Shown: in pieces, positions 33,169-42,411 of the stretch | Layout of the letters: each line of letters starts with the position of its first letter | How positions within the stretch are numbered: the first letter of the stretch is position 1 | Source: Leisingera sp. M658 | GTDB taxonomy: Bacteria; Pseudomonadota; Alphaproteobacteria; Rhodobacterales; Rhodobacteraceae | DNA length: 64,000 nucleotides | Reading direction: 5' to 3' | NCBI RefSeq assembly: GCF_025144145.1 | Contig: NZ_CP083546.1 | Location: 323,001-387,000 of the forward strand | Notes under the pieces: model-generated | The model's input: the letters and a program-made list of their open reading frames with translations, nothing else | Database searches by the model: none | Told to the model about the DNA's origin: nothing | Position numbers and translations under genes: made by a program

Positions 33169-34101
33169 ATGAATGACATTAGCAGCATTAATAGGAAGCT
33201 GAGCTATAATCTGGTCGCGCTGCATAGTTTCGACCTGGTGGCCCGGCATGGTAATTTCACCGGCGCAGCCGAGGCGCTGGGGCTGACACAATCGGCGGTC
33301 TCGCAGAAGATCAAGGGGCTTGAGACGGAATTGGGTATTGCTTTGTTCCGGCGCGAGCATCGCGGCGTGTCGCTGACCAACGAAGGTGTGCGGCTGTTGA
33401 ATGTGGTCCGTCCGGCGATGGCGCAGATGGGAAACTCGGTGGCGTCGCTGCTGGAGCGCAAGTCCCGCCCCAGGGTGCGGATTTCGGCGGATTTTGCTTT
33501 TGCCAGCTTCTGGCTGCTGCCGCGGCTGTCGCATTTGCGCGCCGAACTGGGCGATGAGATTGAGATCCAGATCCTCGCCTCGCAGGTAGCGCCGGACGAC
33601 TATGGCGAGGATTGCGATATCAAGATCCACGTCGGCCCGCGCAGCAGTATGGGCGACGGCGATGTGATGCTGCTGCAGGAGCGGGTGGGGGCGGTGTGCA
33701 GCCCGGCCTATCTGGAACGGCATGGCCCGGTGTCTTCGGCAGCAAGCTTGCTGGATTTTCAGCTGCTCAGCCTGTCAAAACCGGCCTCGGCGGAATGGCA
33801 GACCTGGCAGGGCTGGTTCGATCGCTTGGGTATCGCGGGCGAGCGGTCGAAGAACTATATCAGTTTCAACAACTACGACATGGTGGTGCAATCCGCAGTG
33901 TCTGGTGACGGCATTGCCCTGGGCTGGCTGGGGCTGATCGACAGGCTGTTGCAGAACGGGTCGCTGGTCAGAGTGGTGCCGGATGTGGTGGTCAGCGATG
34001 CCGGCTATGTGATGTCGCGCGACTATTCCAGCCGCCTGCGGGGGCCCAGTCTGGTGTTCGACTGGATCGCCGAACATCTGGCAGGTTCTGCGGTGATGTA
34101 G
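33169..34101 (+). CDS. LysR family regulator, GcvA-like
   Basis: A 310-residue regulator. The winged helix-turn-helix is near residues 15-75 (LHSFDLVARHGNFTGAAEAL, GLTQSAVSQKIKGLETELGI, LFRREHRGVSLTNEG), followed by the linker helix and the co-inducer domain (RISADFAFASFWLLPRLSHL). The C-terminal block NYDMVVQSAVSGDGIALGWL is typical of GcvA-subgroup proteins. It diverges from the BCCT carrier gene and is the likely regulator of that carrier and the binding-protein gene. The ATG 33169 start fits the family N-terminus with a short extension. Confidence 0.92.
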   Translation: MNDISSINRKLSYNLVALHSFDLVARHGNFTGAAEALGLTQSAVSQKIKGLETELGIALFRREHRGVSLTNEGVRLLNVVRPAMAQMGNSVASLLERKSRPRVRISADFAFASFWLLPRLSHLRAELGDEIEIQILASQVAPDDYGEDCDIKIHVGPRSSMGDGDVMLLQERVGAVCSPAYLERHGPVSSAASLLDFQLLSLSKPASAEWQTWQGWFDRLGIAGERSKNYISFNNYDMVVQSAVSGDGIALGWLGLIDRLLQNGSLVRVVPDVVVSDAGYVMSRDYSSRLRGPSLVFDWIAEHLAGSAVM

Positions 34102-34114
34102 GGCTGGTGCCGGA

Positions 34115-35518
34115 TTACCAGCCGCGGCGCCCCAGCAGCGCGTGCAGCCGGTGCTGCGGAGCAAAGGCATCGACCGCGGCAGGCCGGGTCAGCCGCAGCA
34201 GCACCCGGCGCAGCAGCAGCCCGCCCAGGCAGGCAAAGATCACCCCGCCGGCCGCCTGGCCCAGCAACACCCCAGGCGCACCGTATAAGGTGCCGCCCAG
34301 AACGGCCAGCGGCCAGGTCCCCAGGGTGTGGCGGCCCCAGTTGATCCATGTGGAATAGACCGGGTGGCCCAGATTGTTGAAGCTGGCGTTTTCGACAAAC
34401 AGCACCCCGTTGAAGAAATACGCCAGTGCCAGCGGCCCGCAGAACAGGTAGATCAGCGTGCGGGTCTCGCCGGTGGCCGAGAACAGATCCGCAATCGGCA
34501 CCCGCAGGGCAAACAGCACCGCCGCCATCAGCAACACATAGACCGCGGTAAAGGCGATGCCGGCCAGAAACGCCTGGCGCACACGGGCAAACTGCCCGGC
34601 GCCAAAGTTCTGGCCGATGATCGGGCCGATGGCGCCGGACAGCGCAAAGATCACCGAAAATGCCACCGGCATCAGGCGCCCGATCACCGCCATCCCGGCG
34701 ACCGCCTCAGTTCCGAACTGGGCGATTTCGCGCAGCACAATGGCATTGCCGAGCGGGGTCGCGACATTGGTCAGCACCGCAGGCACTGCGATCGCCCGGA
34801 TCGCCCGCAGGTCGCCGCCGATCTGCCGCAGCGAGGGCCGCATGAAGCCCTGATGCACCCGGATGGCGGGCCAGAAGGCGGCCCCCAGCATACAGGCCCG
34901 CGCCAGCACTGAGGCAATGGCCGCGCCATCCAGCCCCAGTCCCAGGCCAAAGATCAGCAGCGGATCCAGCACCGCATTCAAGCCGCCGCCGTACAGCGTC
35001 GCCATCATCGACCGGCGCGCATCGCCATGGGCGCGCAGCACCGCCATGCCGGTCATCGCCAGCGCCATTACCCACATCGTTGGCAGGATGATCCAGACAT
35101 AGCGCATGGCCAGCCGCAACACCTCGCCCTCAGCGCCGAGCAGCGCCAGGATCTGCTCCAGATAGGCCAGCACCAGGACCGGCATCAAAAGCCCGGTCAG
35201 CATCCCGATGGCGGCCACGCTGGTGGCATATTGCTGCGCCTGATCCGGCCGCCCGGCGCCCAGCTCCCGCGCCACCAGCGAACCTGCAGCGATGGACAGT
35301 CCGATATTGATCGAATTGGTGAAAAACAGCAGCGTTCCGGCATATCCCACCGCAGCTGCCAGCGCGTCATTTCCCAGCATCGCGATAAAGGCCATGTCGA
35401 CGAAATCAACCGCAAACATCGCCATCAGCCCGATGCTGGCGGTCAGCGACATTCGGGTGACATGCCGCATCAGGCTGCCGGTCAGAAAGACGGCTTTGCG
35501 GTCCGGTTGCTCTGCCAT
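34115..35518 (-). CDS. MATE family efflux transporter
   Basis: A 467-residue cation-coupled exporter of the NorM/DinF type with about twelve membrane helices in two halves. The first half begins VTRMSLTASIGLMAMFAVDF and has GYAGTLLFFTNSINIGLSIA and ARELGAGRPDQAQQYATSVA; the second repeats the pattern with IGRLMPVAFSVIFALSGAIG and IGQNFGAGQFARVRQAFLAG, the diagnostic MATE block. Substrates (drugs, dyes, organic cations) cannot be read from sequence. It ends 13 bases from the convergent LysR stop and has no obvious operon partner. Confidence 0.92.
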   Translation of the reverse strand: MAEQPDRKAVFLTGSLMRHVTRMSLTASIGLMAMFAVDFVDMAFIAMLGNDALAAAVGYAGTLLFFTNSINIGLSIAAGSLVARELGAGRPDQAQQYATSVAAIGMLTGLLMPVLVLAYLEQILALLGAEGEVLRLAMRYVWIILPTMWVMALAMTGMAVLRAHGDARRSMMATLYGGGLNAVLDPLLIFGLGLGLDGAAIASVLARACMLGAAFWPAIRVHQGFMRPSLRQIGGDLRAIRAIAVPAVLTNVATPLGNAIVLREIAQFGTEAVAGMAVIGRLMPVAFSVIFALSGAIGPIIGQNFGAGQFARVRQAFLAGIAFTAVYVLLMAAVLFALRVPIADLFSATGETRTLIYLFCGPLALAYFFNGVLFVENASFNNLGHPVYSTWINWGRHTLGTWPLAVLGGTLYGAPGVLLGQAAGGVIFACLGGLLLRRVLLRLTRPAAVDAFAPQHRLHALLGRRGW

Positions 35519-35631
35519 CTTTCAAACCCTTTGATGGTTATGATCCTGTCCCGGGCGGATATCTTCCTCCCTGCATGACGACGCCACCGCCCCGGTCTTG
35601 TCAATGCGTGCCGCTGCGCGTGGCGGCCGGA

Positions 35632-37209
35632 TCAATCTGCGAACAGGTAATGGGTCTCGGCAATCTGCATGGCTTTCTCCTCGGTCAGACCCAGGAAACC
35701 GCGCAGCTGGCCTGCGTTTTCCTCCGGGCTGCTGCTTTCCCTCATCTGGAACAGCTGGCTGAACCCGGCATCGCGGATGCGGTCGTTTTCATGCAGGATG
35801 TCGTTGCGGATAGTCGGCAGCAGCCGCTCCAGCGTCAATTGCGGTGTACGCTCACCCGCCAGCCCGACCCGGTGCGCGTGGCCGGTCAGATAGTCGTTGC
35901 TGAACTCGCATTCGATCTGCAGGAAGCGGGTCGAGGAGCGGTCGGAATGAAAATCGTTCATCAGGTCGATGGCGCCGGGATCCAGACAGATGATCAGCTG
36001 GTCGGACTCGTAGTATTCGAACAGCATCCGCATCAGCGCGCGGCGGTGCCGGGTGCGCTTCATCAGCGCCGCTTGGATGCCGCCGAGGTCGGGCAAAGGG
36101 GTGTCTTCTTCGTTGAACAGGTAGTCGATGGCCGGGATATTGGTCACTTGCCGGATCTGCTCCAGCAGCCGCTTGGCCACGTGCCATTTCTTGCAGATCA
36201 CGATCAGCAGCTCGCGTTCACGCCCCAGCGAGCTTTCGGTCTCCCAGAACCGCGGTGCAAACCGGCGCCCGATCCGGCCCCTTTGGACCAGGAATGTATA
36301 CAGGCTGCGCCCCTCGTTGGAGATTTGGAAGTCGACGCCTTGCGCCGCATAAAGCCGCCCAAGCCGCGACTTCAGCTCGGTCGCTTCCGGGCTGATCTTG
36401 CGGGCGAACAAAAAGTCCTGACTCAGCAGCAGGTCGTAATGGTCATTGTGGAAATTCACCGGCATGCCGTAATCGGTGAACATCAGGAAGGTGAGGGTGC
36501 GGGTCTCGATCTCGCCTTCCGGGATCAGATGGCGCACCAGGGTCTGAAAGAAAGTTTCATCCGGGATCCAGGTGGTGCGGAAAAACCGCATCACATCGCG
36601 GCGCCTGCGGGTGAATTCCAGGATCCACTCTACCGTGCGGCGGCGCAGGCACCACCACTGGCTGCCGATCTGCACCTGGATATCGGCCGGCACCTCGCGC
36701 TGCAGCCCCAGGCGTTTCTGCAGCCCATGGCTCCAGTAAAACAGCTGCTTGTGCTTGCGCTCGTTAAAAATGTGCCGGTAGATCAGCCGGTCTTCCTTCA
36801 TGCCGGTTTTGATCCAGTCGCTTTCGAAGAAATCAAAGCTTTCGATGAAATCTTTGTCATGCTGATCAAGGAACCGGTGGGCATACTCCGCAGTTTTCAC
36901 CGCCATGCAATCGCCCGACAGCATGTAGAAATGGGTGGCGCGCGGGAATTCATCAACCGCGCTGCGCAGCGCGTGCAGCGTCGCCTCGACCAGCGACCAT
37001 TCCCCCCAGCCGCATTTGATCCGCTTTTTGGCAAAGGCCACATTGGGATTGTCCGCCAGTTCTGTTCGGATCAGCTGGTAGTCTTCCGGCGCCGCCCGCC
37101 CGTCAAAGTGAATCGCCATGTAATCGCCGGCCGCGGTCAGCCGCTCAGCCTGCTGGATGATCGCCTCGGGGTCTTTATGGCAGAGCAGAATATATGCGAT
37201 TTTTGCCAT
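35632..37209 (-). CDS. Core-2/I-branching type glycosyltransferase (GT14) with C-terminal DUF5928-like domain
   Basis: A 525-residue protein. The N-terminal part (about 1-260) resembles GT14 beta-1,6-N-acetylglucosaminyl- or xylosyltransferases: MAKIAYILLCHKDPEAIIQQ, AKKRIKCGWGEWSLVEATLH, HFYMLSGDCMAVKTAEY, IGSQWWCLRRRTVEWIL and TTWIPDETFFQTLVRH. The C-terminal half (LIVICKKWHVAKRLLEQI, LIICLDPGAIDLMNDFHSD) looks like the DUF5928 domain, a nucleotide-binding-like unit. I start at the ATG ending at 37209; the frame is open to 37341 but that region is the divergent promoter. It faces a sulfotransferase gene, suggesting both modify one surface glycan. There is no membrane anchor. Confidence 0.85.
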   Translation of the reverse strand: MAKIAYILLCHKDPEAIIQQAERLTAAGDYMAIHFDGRAAPEDYQLIRTELADNPNVAFAKKRIKCGWGEWSLVEATLHALRSAVDEFPRATHFYMLSGDCMAVKTAEYAHRFLDQHDKDFIESFDFFESDWIKTGMKEDRLIYRHIFNERKHKQLFYWSHGLQKRLGLQREVPADIQVQIGSQWWCLRRRTVEWILEFTRRRRDVMRFFRTTWIPDETFFQTLVRHLIPEGEIETRTLTFLMFTDYGMPVNFHNDHYDLLLSQDFLFARKISPEATELKSRLGRLYAAQGVDFQISNEGRSLYTFLVQRGRIGRRFAPRFWETESSLGRERELLIVICKKWHVAKRLLEQIRQVTNIPAIDYLFNEEDTPLPDLGGIQAALMKRTRHRRALMRMLFEYYESDQLIICLDPGAIDLMNDFHSDRSSTRFLQIECEFSNDYLTGHAHRVGLAGERTPQLTLERLLPTIRNDILHENDRIRDAGFSQLFQMRESSSPEENAGQLRGFLGLTEEKAMQIAETHYLFAD

Positions 37210-37263
37210 GGCGTGGACGGATTGCCTTGTTTTGCCTGATTGTTTCCCTTGATAAGCGGGCTT

Positions 37264-37343
37264 AAGGCACGAATAAACCAGATAGTTCCCGTTTCGGTAA
37301 ACATATGCGAATACTGCTGGGGACAAGGCAAGAATAAACAAGA
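37264..37343. promoter_or_regulatory. Two direct repeats in the glycosyltransferase/sulfotransferase promoter region
   Basis: AAGGCACGAATAAACCAGA (37264-37282) and AAGGCAAGAATAAACAAGA (37325-37343) agree at 17 of 19 bases and are 61 bases apart, close to six helical turns. They flank the centre of the 143-base divergent region and could bind one regulator that controls both genes. Confidence 0.5.
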
Positions 37344-37352
37344 GGGCAGCGG

Positions 37353-38171
37353 ATGGGGTTCCCCGGCACCTGGATGACGGAAAGTGAAACTGTGGTCTAC
37401 CGGGTGGTGCCGAAATGCGCCTGCTCGACGATCGGGCAGATCCTGCATTACTCCGATCACGGGCAGTTTTTCGATGGCGACATTCATGACGCCAAGGATG
37501 GCCTGCACAAATGGGCGCTGGAGCACAGCCAGGGGCCGATCACCCGCAATGTGCAGGGGCATCGGTCTTACGCCTTTACCTGTGTTCGCAATCCTTACAC
37601 CCGCGTGCTCAGCTCTTTCTTTGACAAGATCTGCGGCATTCAGCGCAACGGGCGGCGCTACCGCGGCAATCTGGTGCCCAAGCTGGCCTATGAATACGGC
37701 ATCGAGGTCGGCGGCGAGGACGGTAAGCAGGAATTCGACCAGATCGCCAGCTTCCGCCGGTTTCTGCTGTTCGTGCGCGACACCATCCGCTGGCGCCGCC
37801 CGATGGACCCGGACATCCACTGGTCGGCGATGTCGGGGCATGTGTCCACCTTCATTCTGAACGGCGGCCGCTACAACCGGATCTTCTGGACCGAGGATTT
37901 CAACACCGGCATGCAAGGCGTGCTTGATGCGATCGAAACGCCGCATGCCGTGGACCTGGACGCGATCCCGCGCTTCAACGAAAGCGAAGGCCACGGCCCC
38001 AAGCGCGCGCACGCCGTTGAGGACTATTTCGACGATCTGTCAATGCATCTGGTCTATGAGATCTACAAACGCGATTTCGAGCTGTTCAAATACGATTTCG
38101 AGAACCCCGGCAACAAGATGCCGGTGGGCGAGATCGACCTGGACGAGGTGCACGCCAAGCTGGGGGAGTAA
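37353..38171 (+). CDS. Sulfotransferase family 2 (carbohydrate-type) protein
   Basis: A 272-residue PAPS-dependent sulfotransferase. The 5'-phosphosulfate-binding loop is VVPKCACSTIGQIL (about residues 16-29; the P-K-x-A/G-x-T-S/T pattern), and the 3'-phosphate site is VRNPYTRVLSSFFDK (about 77-91). Family 2 includes Golgi carbohydrate sulfotransferases and bacterial relatives that sulfate surface sugars. No signal peptide or anchor is present, so it acts in the cytoplasm. It diverges from the GT14-DUF5928 gene with shared direct repeats between them. The acceptor is unknown. ATG 37353 follows AGAGGGCAGCGG. Confidence 0.88.
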   Translation: MGFPGTWMTESETVVYRVVPKCACSTIGQILHYSDHGQFFDGDIHDAKDGLHKWALEHSQGPITRNVQGHRSYAFTCVRNPYTRVLSSFFDKICGIQRNGRRYRGNLVPKLAYEYGIEVGGEDGKQEFDQIASFRRFLLFVRDTIRWRRPMDPDIHWSAMSGHVSTFILNGGRYNRIFWTEDFNTGMQGVLDAIETPHAVDLDAIPRFNESEGHGPKRAHAVEDYFDDLSMHLVYEIYKRDFELFKYDFENPGNKMPVGEIDLDEVHAKLGE

Positions 38172-38186
38172 GCAGGCGGGCAGGGC

Positions 38187-38405
38187 GCTCCCGCGCCTTG
38201 CCGCAGCATCAAAGATGCAGCGCCAAAAGCCTTGGGCCCAGCGCCGCTGGCGCGGCGCGGGCGGGTGTCGCAATCGGCCATTCGGCTTCACCTTTGGCTA
38301 AATACTCCCGCCGGAGACACGCCGCGCGTTAGCGCGGCGCTTGGCCCAACGTCGCTTGGCGTGCTGGCGTTAGTTAGCGGGGCGTAGCGGGGGCGGGAGT
38401 TTTTG
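38187..38405. repeat. Structured interspersed repeat B (between convergent genes)
   Basis: The 336 non-coding bases between the sulfotransferase and ilvD genes (38172-38507) are mostly this element. It begins GCTCCCGC (38187-38194), contains GCATC-AAA-GATGC, CTTGGGCCC, CGCCGCGCG-TTA-GCGCGGCG and TTGGCCCAACG, and ends GGCGGGAG + TTTTT (to 38405). The same frame CTCCCGCC...GGCGGGAG-TTTT with inner TTGGGCC/GGCCCAA is found at 51954-52107 and 63455-63588. A copy of the GAGTATTTTT motif is embedded at 38281-38314. Confidence 0.6.
38281..38314 (-). repeat. Copy 4 of the GAGTATTTTT-type motif (minus strand)
   Basis: Read leftward: CCGGCGGGAGTATTTAGCC, then AAAGGTGAAG. It lies within structured repeat B, between convergent genes. 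Confidence 0.45.
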
Positions 38406-38448
38406 CTGAAACAGGAATGTTGCTGAGAGGCGGTTCAGGGACAGGCGC

Positions 38449-38481
38449 AAAAGAAAACCCGCCGCGTTTTTTGCGGCGGGT
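38449..38481 (-). terminator. Intrinsic terminator of ilvD
   Basis: ACCCGCCGC (38457-38465) pairs with GCGGCGGGT (38473-38481) around seven bases; read leftward the stem is followed by TTTTCTT. Confidence 0.88.
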
Positions 38482-38507
38482 GTTGAAGGTTTCGTGACTG
38501 AAGGGCT

Positions 38508-40352
38508 TCAGTCCTCGTCAGGCAGCGCGCGCACGGCGCCCTTGGCCGCCGATGTGGCCAGCAGCGCGTAGGCTTTCAGCGCCTTGGATACTCTGCGCTT
38601 GCGCGGTGCGGCGGGTTTCCAGCCGGCCGCATCCTGCGCTTCGCGGCGCGCGGCGAGTTCCTCGTCCGGCACCGCCAGATGGATCGAGCGGTTGGGAATG
38701 TCGATCTCGATGGTGTCGCCCTGCTGCACCAGTCCGATCAGACCGCCTTCGGCTGCCTCGGGCGAGACATGGCCGATCGACAGGCCCGAGGTGCCGCCGG
38801 AGAACCGTCCGTCCGTCAGCAGCGCGCATTTTTTGCCGAGGCCTTTGGATTTCAGGTAGGAGGTCGGGTAGAGCATTTCCTGCATCCCCGGACCGCCGCG
38901 CGGGCCTTCATAGCGGATCACAACCACGTCGCCTTCTTTGACCTTGCCGGTCAGGATGTCGTTGACCGCCGCGTCCTGGCTTTCGCAGACATAGGCCGAA
39001 CCGGTGAAGGTGAGATTGCTGGCATCGACGCCGGCGGTTTTCACGATGCAGCCGTCCAGCGCGATATTGCCGAACAGCACCGCAAGGCCGCCGTCCTGGC
39101 TGAAAGCGTGTTCCTTGGAGCGGATCACACCGTTTTCACGGTCATTATCCAACTCCTTGTAGCGGTTGGACTGAGAGAACGCTTGTGTTGTGCGCACGCC
39201 GCCAGGGGCCGCCTTGAACAGCGCCTCGGCCTCGGGGTTGTTGGCAACCTTGATATCCCATTTGGCAATCGCCTCGCCCATGGTCGAGGTATGCACGGTG
39301 CTGCAATCATTATGCAGCAGGCCCGCACGGGACAATTCACCCAGGATCGAGAAGATACCGCCGGCCCGGTGCACGTCTTCCATATGCACATTGGCCGTGT
39401 TCGGCGCCACCTTGCACAAGCAAGGCACCTTGCGGCTCAGCTGGTCCATGTGGGACATGTTGAAGTCGACTTCGCCCTCATTGGCAATCGCCAGCAGGTG
39501 CAGCACCGTGTTGGTGGAGCCGCCCATGGCAATGTCCAGGCTCATCGCGTTCTCAAACGCCTTGAACGTTGCAATCTCGCGCGGCAGCAGGCCTTTTTCT
39601 TCGCCCACATAGTGACGCTTGGTGATGTCGACGATCTTGCGGCCGGCCTCCAGGAACAGGTGTTTGCGGTCCGCATGGGTCGCCAGGGTCGAGCCGTTGC
39701 CGGGCAGCGCCAGGCCCAGGGCCTCGGCCAGGCAATTCATCGAGTTGGCAGTGAACATGCCCGAGCACGACCCGCAGGTCGGGCAGGCGTTCTCTTCGAT
39801 GTGCTGGACCTGCTCATCGGTGAACTTGTCATTCGCCGCCGCCACCATCGCATCGACCAGGTCGATCTTCTTCATGTCCAGATCGGCAATGTCGATCTTG
39901 CCCGCTTCCATCGGGCCGCCGGAGACAAAGATCGCCGGGATGTTCAGGCGCATGGCGGCCATCAGCATGCCCGGAGTGATTTTGTCGCAGTTGGAGATGC
40001 AGACCATGGCATCGGCGCAATGGGCGTTGACCATGTATTCGACGCTGTCGGCAATAACTTCGCGCGACGGCAGTGAATACAGCATGCCGTCATGGCCCAT
40101 GGCGATACCGTCATCCACCGCGATGGTGTTGAACTCCTTGGCGACACCGCCGGCCGCCTCAACCTCGCGGGCGACCATCTGGCCCAGGTCCTTCAAATGC
40201 ACGTGGCCGGGCACAAACTGGGTGAAGGAGTTGACGATGGCGATGATCGGTTTGCCGAAATCATCGTCTTTCATGCCGGTGGCGCGCCACAATCCGCGCG
40301 CGCCCGCCATGTTGCGGCCATGGGTGGAGGTTCTGGATCGGTACATTGGCAT
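38508..40352 (-). CDS. ilvD: Dihydroxy-acid dehydratase
   Basis: A 614-residue enzyme (E. coli IlvD is 616) that dehydrates dihydroxy-isovalerate and dihydroxy-methylvalerate to the keto acids of valine and isoleucine synthesis. Fe-S ligand regions are visible: [12 protein letters not shown] (about 120-131) and [20 protein letters not shown] (about 194-213). [14 protein letters not shown] and the C-terminal [20 protein letters not shown] and signature [11 protein letters not shown] follow. The start [19 protein letters not shown] (ATG ending at 40352) matches the family; an open extension to 40388 is not supported. It is monocistronic with its own terminator. Confidence 0.97.
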   Translation of the reverse strand: MPMYRSRTSTHGRNMAGARGLWRATGMKDDDFGKPIIAIVNSFTQFVPGHVHLKDLGQMVAREVEAAGGVAKEFNTIAVDDGIAMGHDGMLYSLPSREVIADSVEYMVNAHCADAMVCISNCDKITPGMLMAAMRLNIPAIFVSGGPMEAGKIDIADLDMKKIDLVDAMVAAANDKFTDEQVQHIEENACPTCGSCSGMFTANSMNCLAEALGLALPGNGSTLATHADRKHLFLEAGRKIVDITKRHYVGEEKGLLPREIATFKAFENAMSLDIAMGGSTNTVLHLLAIANEGEVDFNMSHMDQLSRKVPCLCKVAPNTANVHMEDVHRAGGIFSILGELSRAGLLHNDCSTVHTSTMGEAIAKWDIKVANNPEAEALFKAAPGGVRTTQAFSQSNRYKELDNDRENGVIRSKEHAFSQDGGLAVLFGNIALDGCIVKTAGVDASNLTFTGSAYVCESQDAAVNDILTGKVKEGDVVVIRYEGPRGGPGMQEMLYPTSYLKSKGLGKKCALLTDGRFSGGTSGLSIGHVSPEAAEGGLIGLVQQGDTIEIDIPNRSIHLAVPDEELAARREAQDAAGWKPAAPRKRRVSKALKAYALLATSAAKGAVRALPDED

Positions 40353-40485
40353 CAGGCTATTTCCCTTAGTCTTTGCCCTCAGGGACACGATTTGCGCAAT
40401 AAAGGCAACCTGCCGGGGGGCTGTTCGGTAATTTTGGCGCAGTTGGCGCCGGATTTCAGCGGTGAAATGTCTCTCGGGTTGTTTC

Positions 40486-41664
40486 TTAGGCGCGGGCGGG
40501 CGCAGGCTCGGGGCTTTTCAGCCAGTGATTCACCGCCAGTCCCAGCACCAGCGCCCAGAACGGCGCGCCGATTCCAAAGAAGCTGACGCCGGACACTGTG
40601 GTCATGAAGGTGATCAGCGCCGCCTCGCGGCCCTTGGCGTCTGACAAAGCGGCAGACAGGCTGTTACCGATGGTCGAGAGCAGCGCAAGGCCCGCGACAG
40701 TGGCGACCAGCGCTTTGGGCGCGATCAGGAACAGGCTGATGACGGTGGCGCCGCCCAAGCCCACCAGAATGTAGACGAGGCCCGTCATGACGCCTGCCAG
40801 ATAGCGGGTGTCCGGGTTCTCATCCGCTTCCGGACCGGCGCAGATCGCGGCTGTGATGGCGGCAAGGTTGAAGGCAAAGCCGCCGAAGGGTGCGAGCAGA
40901 AGCGAGGCCAGCCCGGTGACAGTGAGGCTGGCAGAGACCGGTGTCTCGTATCCGCAGGCCTTGAGTGCGACCACACCGGGCATGTTCTGCGAGGACATGG
41001 TGACGATATAGAGCGGCAGGCCGATGCCGATGAGAACCGGCAGCGAGAAGGCGGGCATCACAAACTCAGGCCGCGCCAGGGTGAGGTCCAGCGCCTCCAA
41101 GCTGCCAAAGGCGCCGGTGGCTGCGCACCAGGTCACACCTGCCGCCAGCACCGCTGGGATTGTGTAGCGGGGAAACAGCTTGCGGCCAGCCAGGAAGGTG
41201 AGACCCATCACCGCCACCAGCGCGGTGTCACTTTGCAGCGACGTGAAAGCCGAGAGGCCGAACTGGAATAGTATGCCCGCCAGCATCGCGCTGGCCAGGC
41301 TGTCCGGGATAAGGCGGGAGAGGGCGGCAAACCAGCCAGTGACGCCGGTGAGGGTCAGGAGCACGGCGCAGAGCATGAAAGCGCCGACTGCCTCAGCCAG
41401 CGGCACACCGTCGAGGCTGACAGCCAGCAGCGCCGCGCCGGGGGTGGACCATGCTGTCAGGATCGGCATCCGGTAGATCAGCGACAGGATCAGGCAGGTC
41501 AGCCCCATCCCAAGCCCCAGCACCAGCATCCAGCTGTTGGCCTGGGACTGGGTGGCGCCGACGGCCTCGATGGCTTGGAAAATGATCGCGACAGATCCGG
41601 TATAGCCGACCAGCACGGCCACCGCGCCGGAGACAAGATGCGAGAGTTTCAGATCCTTGAGCAT
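40486..41664 (-). CDS. BenE/YdcO family permease
   Basis: A 392-residue membrane transporter with about twelve helices, in the benzoate/H+ symporter (BenE) family. Signatures include [59 protein letters not shown] and [20 protein letters not shown]. Its gene diverges from an XRE-cupin regulator over 105 bases, exactly as E. coli ydcO diverges from ydcN (sutR). That makes YdcO the closest functional model, and aromatic acid uptake is unproven. The two identical palindromes at 41703-41744 lie in its promoter. Confidence 0.9.
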   Translation of the reverse strand: MLKDLKLSHLVSGAVAVLVGYTGSVAIIFQAIEAVGATQSQANSWMLVLGLGMGLTCLILSLIYRMPILTAWSTPGAALLAVSLDGVPLAEAVGAFMLCAVLLTLTGVTGWFAALSRLIPDSLASAMLAGILFQFGLSAFTSLQSDTALVAVMGLTFLAGRKLFPRYTIPAVLAAGVTWCAATGAFGSLEALDLTLARPEFVMPAFSLPVLIGIGLPLYIVTMSSQNMPGVVALKACGYETPVSASLTVTGLASLLLAPFGGFAFNLAAITAAICAGPEADENPDTRYLAGVMTGLVYILVGLGGATVISLFLIAPKALVATVAGLALLSTIGNSLSAALSDAKGREAALITFMTTVSGVSFFGIGAPFWALVLGLAVNHWLKSPEPAPARA

Positions 41665-41702
41665 GCGGCTTTTCCTCTGGCGCCGGATCGGCTAGGGGTG
41701 TC

Positions 41703-41744
41703 GTGCGTTATAGCGCACATTACACATCGTGCGTTATAGCGCAC
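41703..41744. promoter_or_regulatory. Two identical palindromic operators between benE-like and XRE-cupin genes
   Basis: GTGCGTTATAGCGCAC occurs at 41703-41718 and again, identically, at 41729-41744, 26 bases apart. Each is a near-perfect 16-base palindrome (only the central TTATAG/CTATAA breaks symmetry). The second ends 25 bases before ATG 41770. The TATAGC core could double as a -10 box. The XRE-cupin regulator is the obvious ligand. Confidence 0.78.
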
Positions 41745-41769
41745 AAGTGCTTTTTGAGCGGCGGATCTT

Positions 41770-42330
41770 ATGAGCGATGAAACCATCACCCTGAACTTGC
41801 GGAACATCCGTACGCAGGCGGGGCTTAGCCTGTCCAAAGCGGCGGAGATCACGGGCGTCAGCAAGGCAATGCTGGGGCAGATCGAGCGCGGCGAATCAAG
41901 CCCGACGATTGCCACCCTGTGGAAGATCGCCAAAGGGTTTCACCTGCCGCTGACCGCGCTGATTGGAGAGGCTACGCGGCCGGTAAGCGCGGCCACCGGT
42001 GTTTATGAGACGGTGCAGTTTCCGGGCAGTATAGGGGTCAAGATTGTCTTTCCCTTTGATCCGCTGCTTGGGGCTGAGACCTTTCAGGTCACGCTGCAGC
42101 CAGGGCAAAGCCACCAGTCCCAGCCGCATGACACCGGCGTCACCGAGGAAGTGTTTGTGCTGCACGGGTCGATGGAGGTGCTGCGAGACGGCGAATGGGT
42201 GATGCTGGAGGCCGGGCAGGGGTTGCGCTTTGCCGCCGACCAGCCGCATGGCTACCGCAGCGCCGGGACCGGCGCGGCTTTTCTCAACATGCACCACTAC
42301 CGGCAGGCAGGTCTGACGCAGCGGGACTAA
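41770..42330 (+). CDS. XRE family regulator with C-terminal cupin domain (YdcN/SutR-like)
   Basis: A 186-residue regulator with an HTH_3 domain (about 10-65; LRNIRTQAGLSLSKAAEITG, VSKAMLGQIERGESSPTIAT) and a cupin beta barrel (about 105-178; VTLQPGQSHQSQPHDTGVTE, EVFVLHGSMEVLRDGEWVML). The cupin would sense a small ligand. Genomic pairing with a BenE/YdcO permease is the same as E. coli ydcN-ydcO; SutR (YdcN) regulates sulfur-utilisation genes there. It probably binds the two palindromes upstream and controls both divergent genes. Confidence 0.92.
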   Translation: MSDETITLNLRNIRTQAGLSLSKAAEITGVSKAMLGQIERGESSPTIATLWKIAKGFHLPLTALIGEATRPVSAATGVYETVQFPGSIGVKIVFPFDPLLGAETFQVTLQPGQSHQSQPHDTGVTEEVFVLHGSMEVLRDGEWVMLEAGQGLRFAADQPHGYRSAGTGAAFLNMHHYRQAGLTQRD

Positions 42331-42411
42331 ATCCTTCACTTGTGCATTGTCTGCGGCGGGCCTACCAATTGCCCAAGCCATTGAGTTTTCTGGATTTGAA
42401 AGGGCACCGGA

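Noticed and set aside
38679-40076. A 465-residue rightward frame opposite ilvD
   Set aside because: Antisense to a full-length, well-matched IlvD; no ribosome site or family features.
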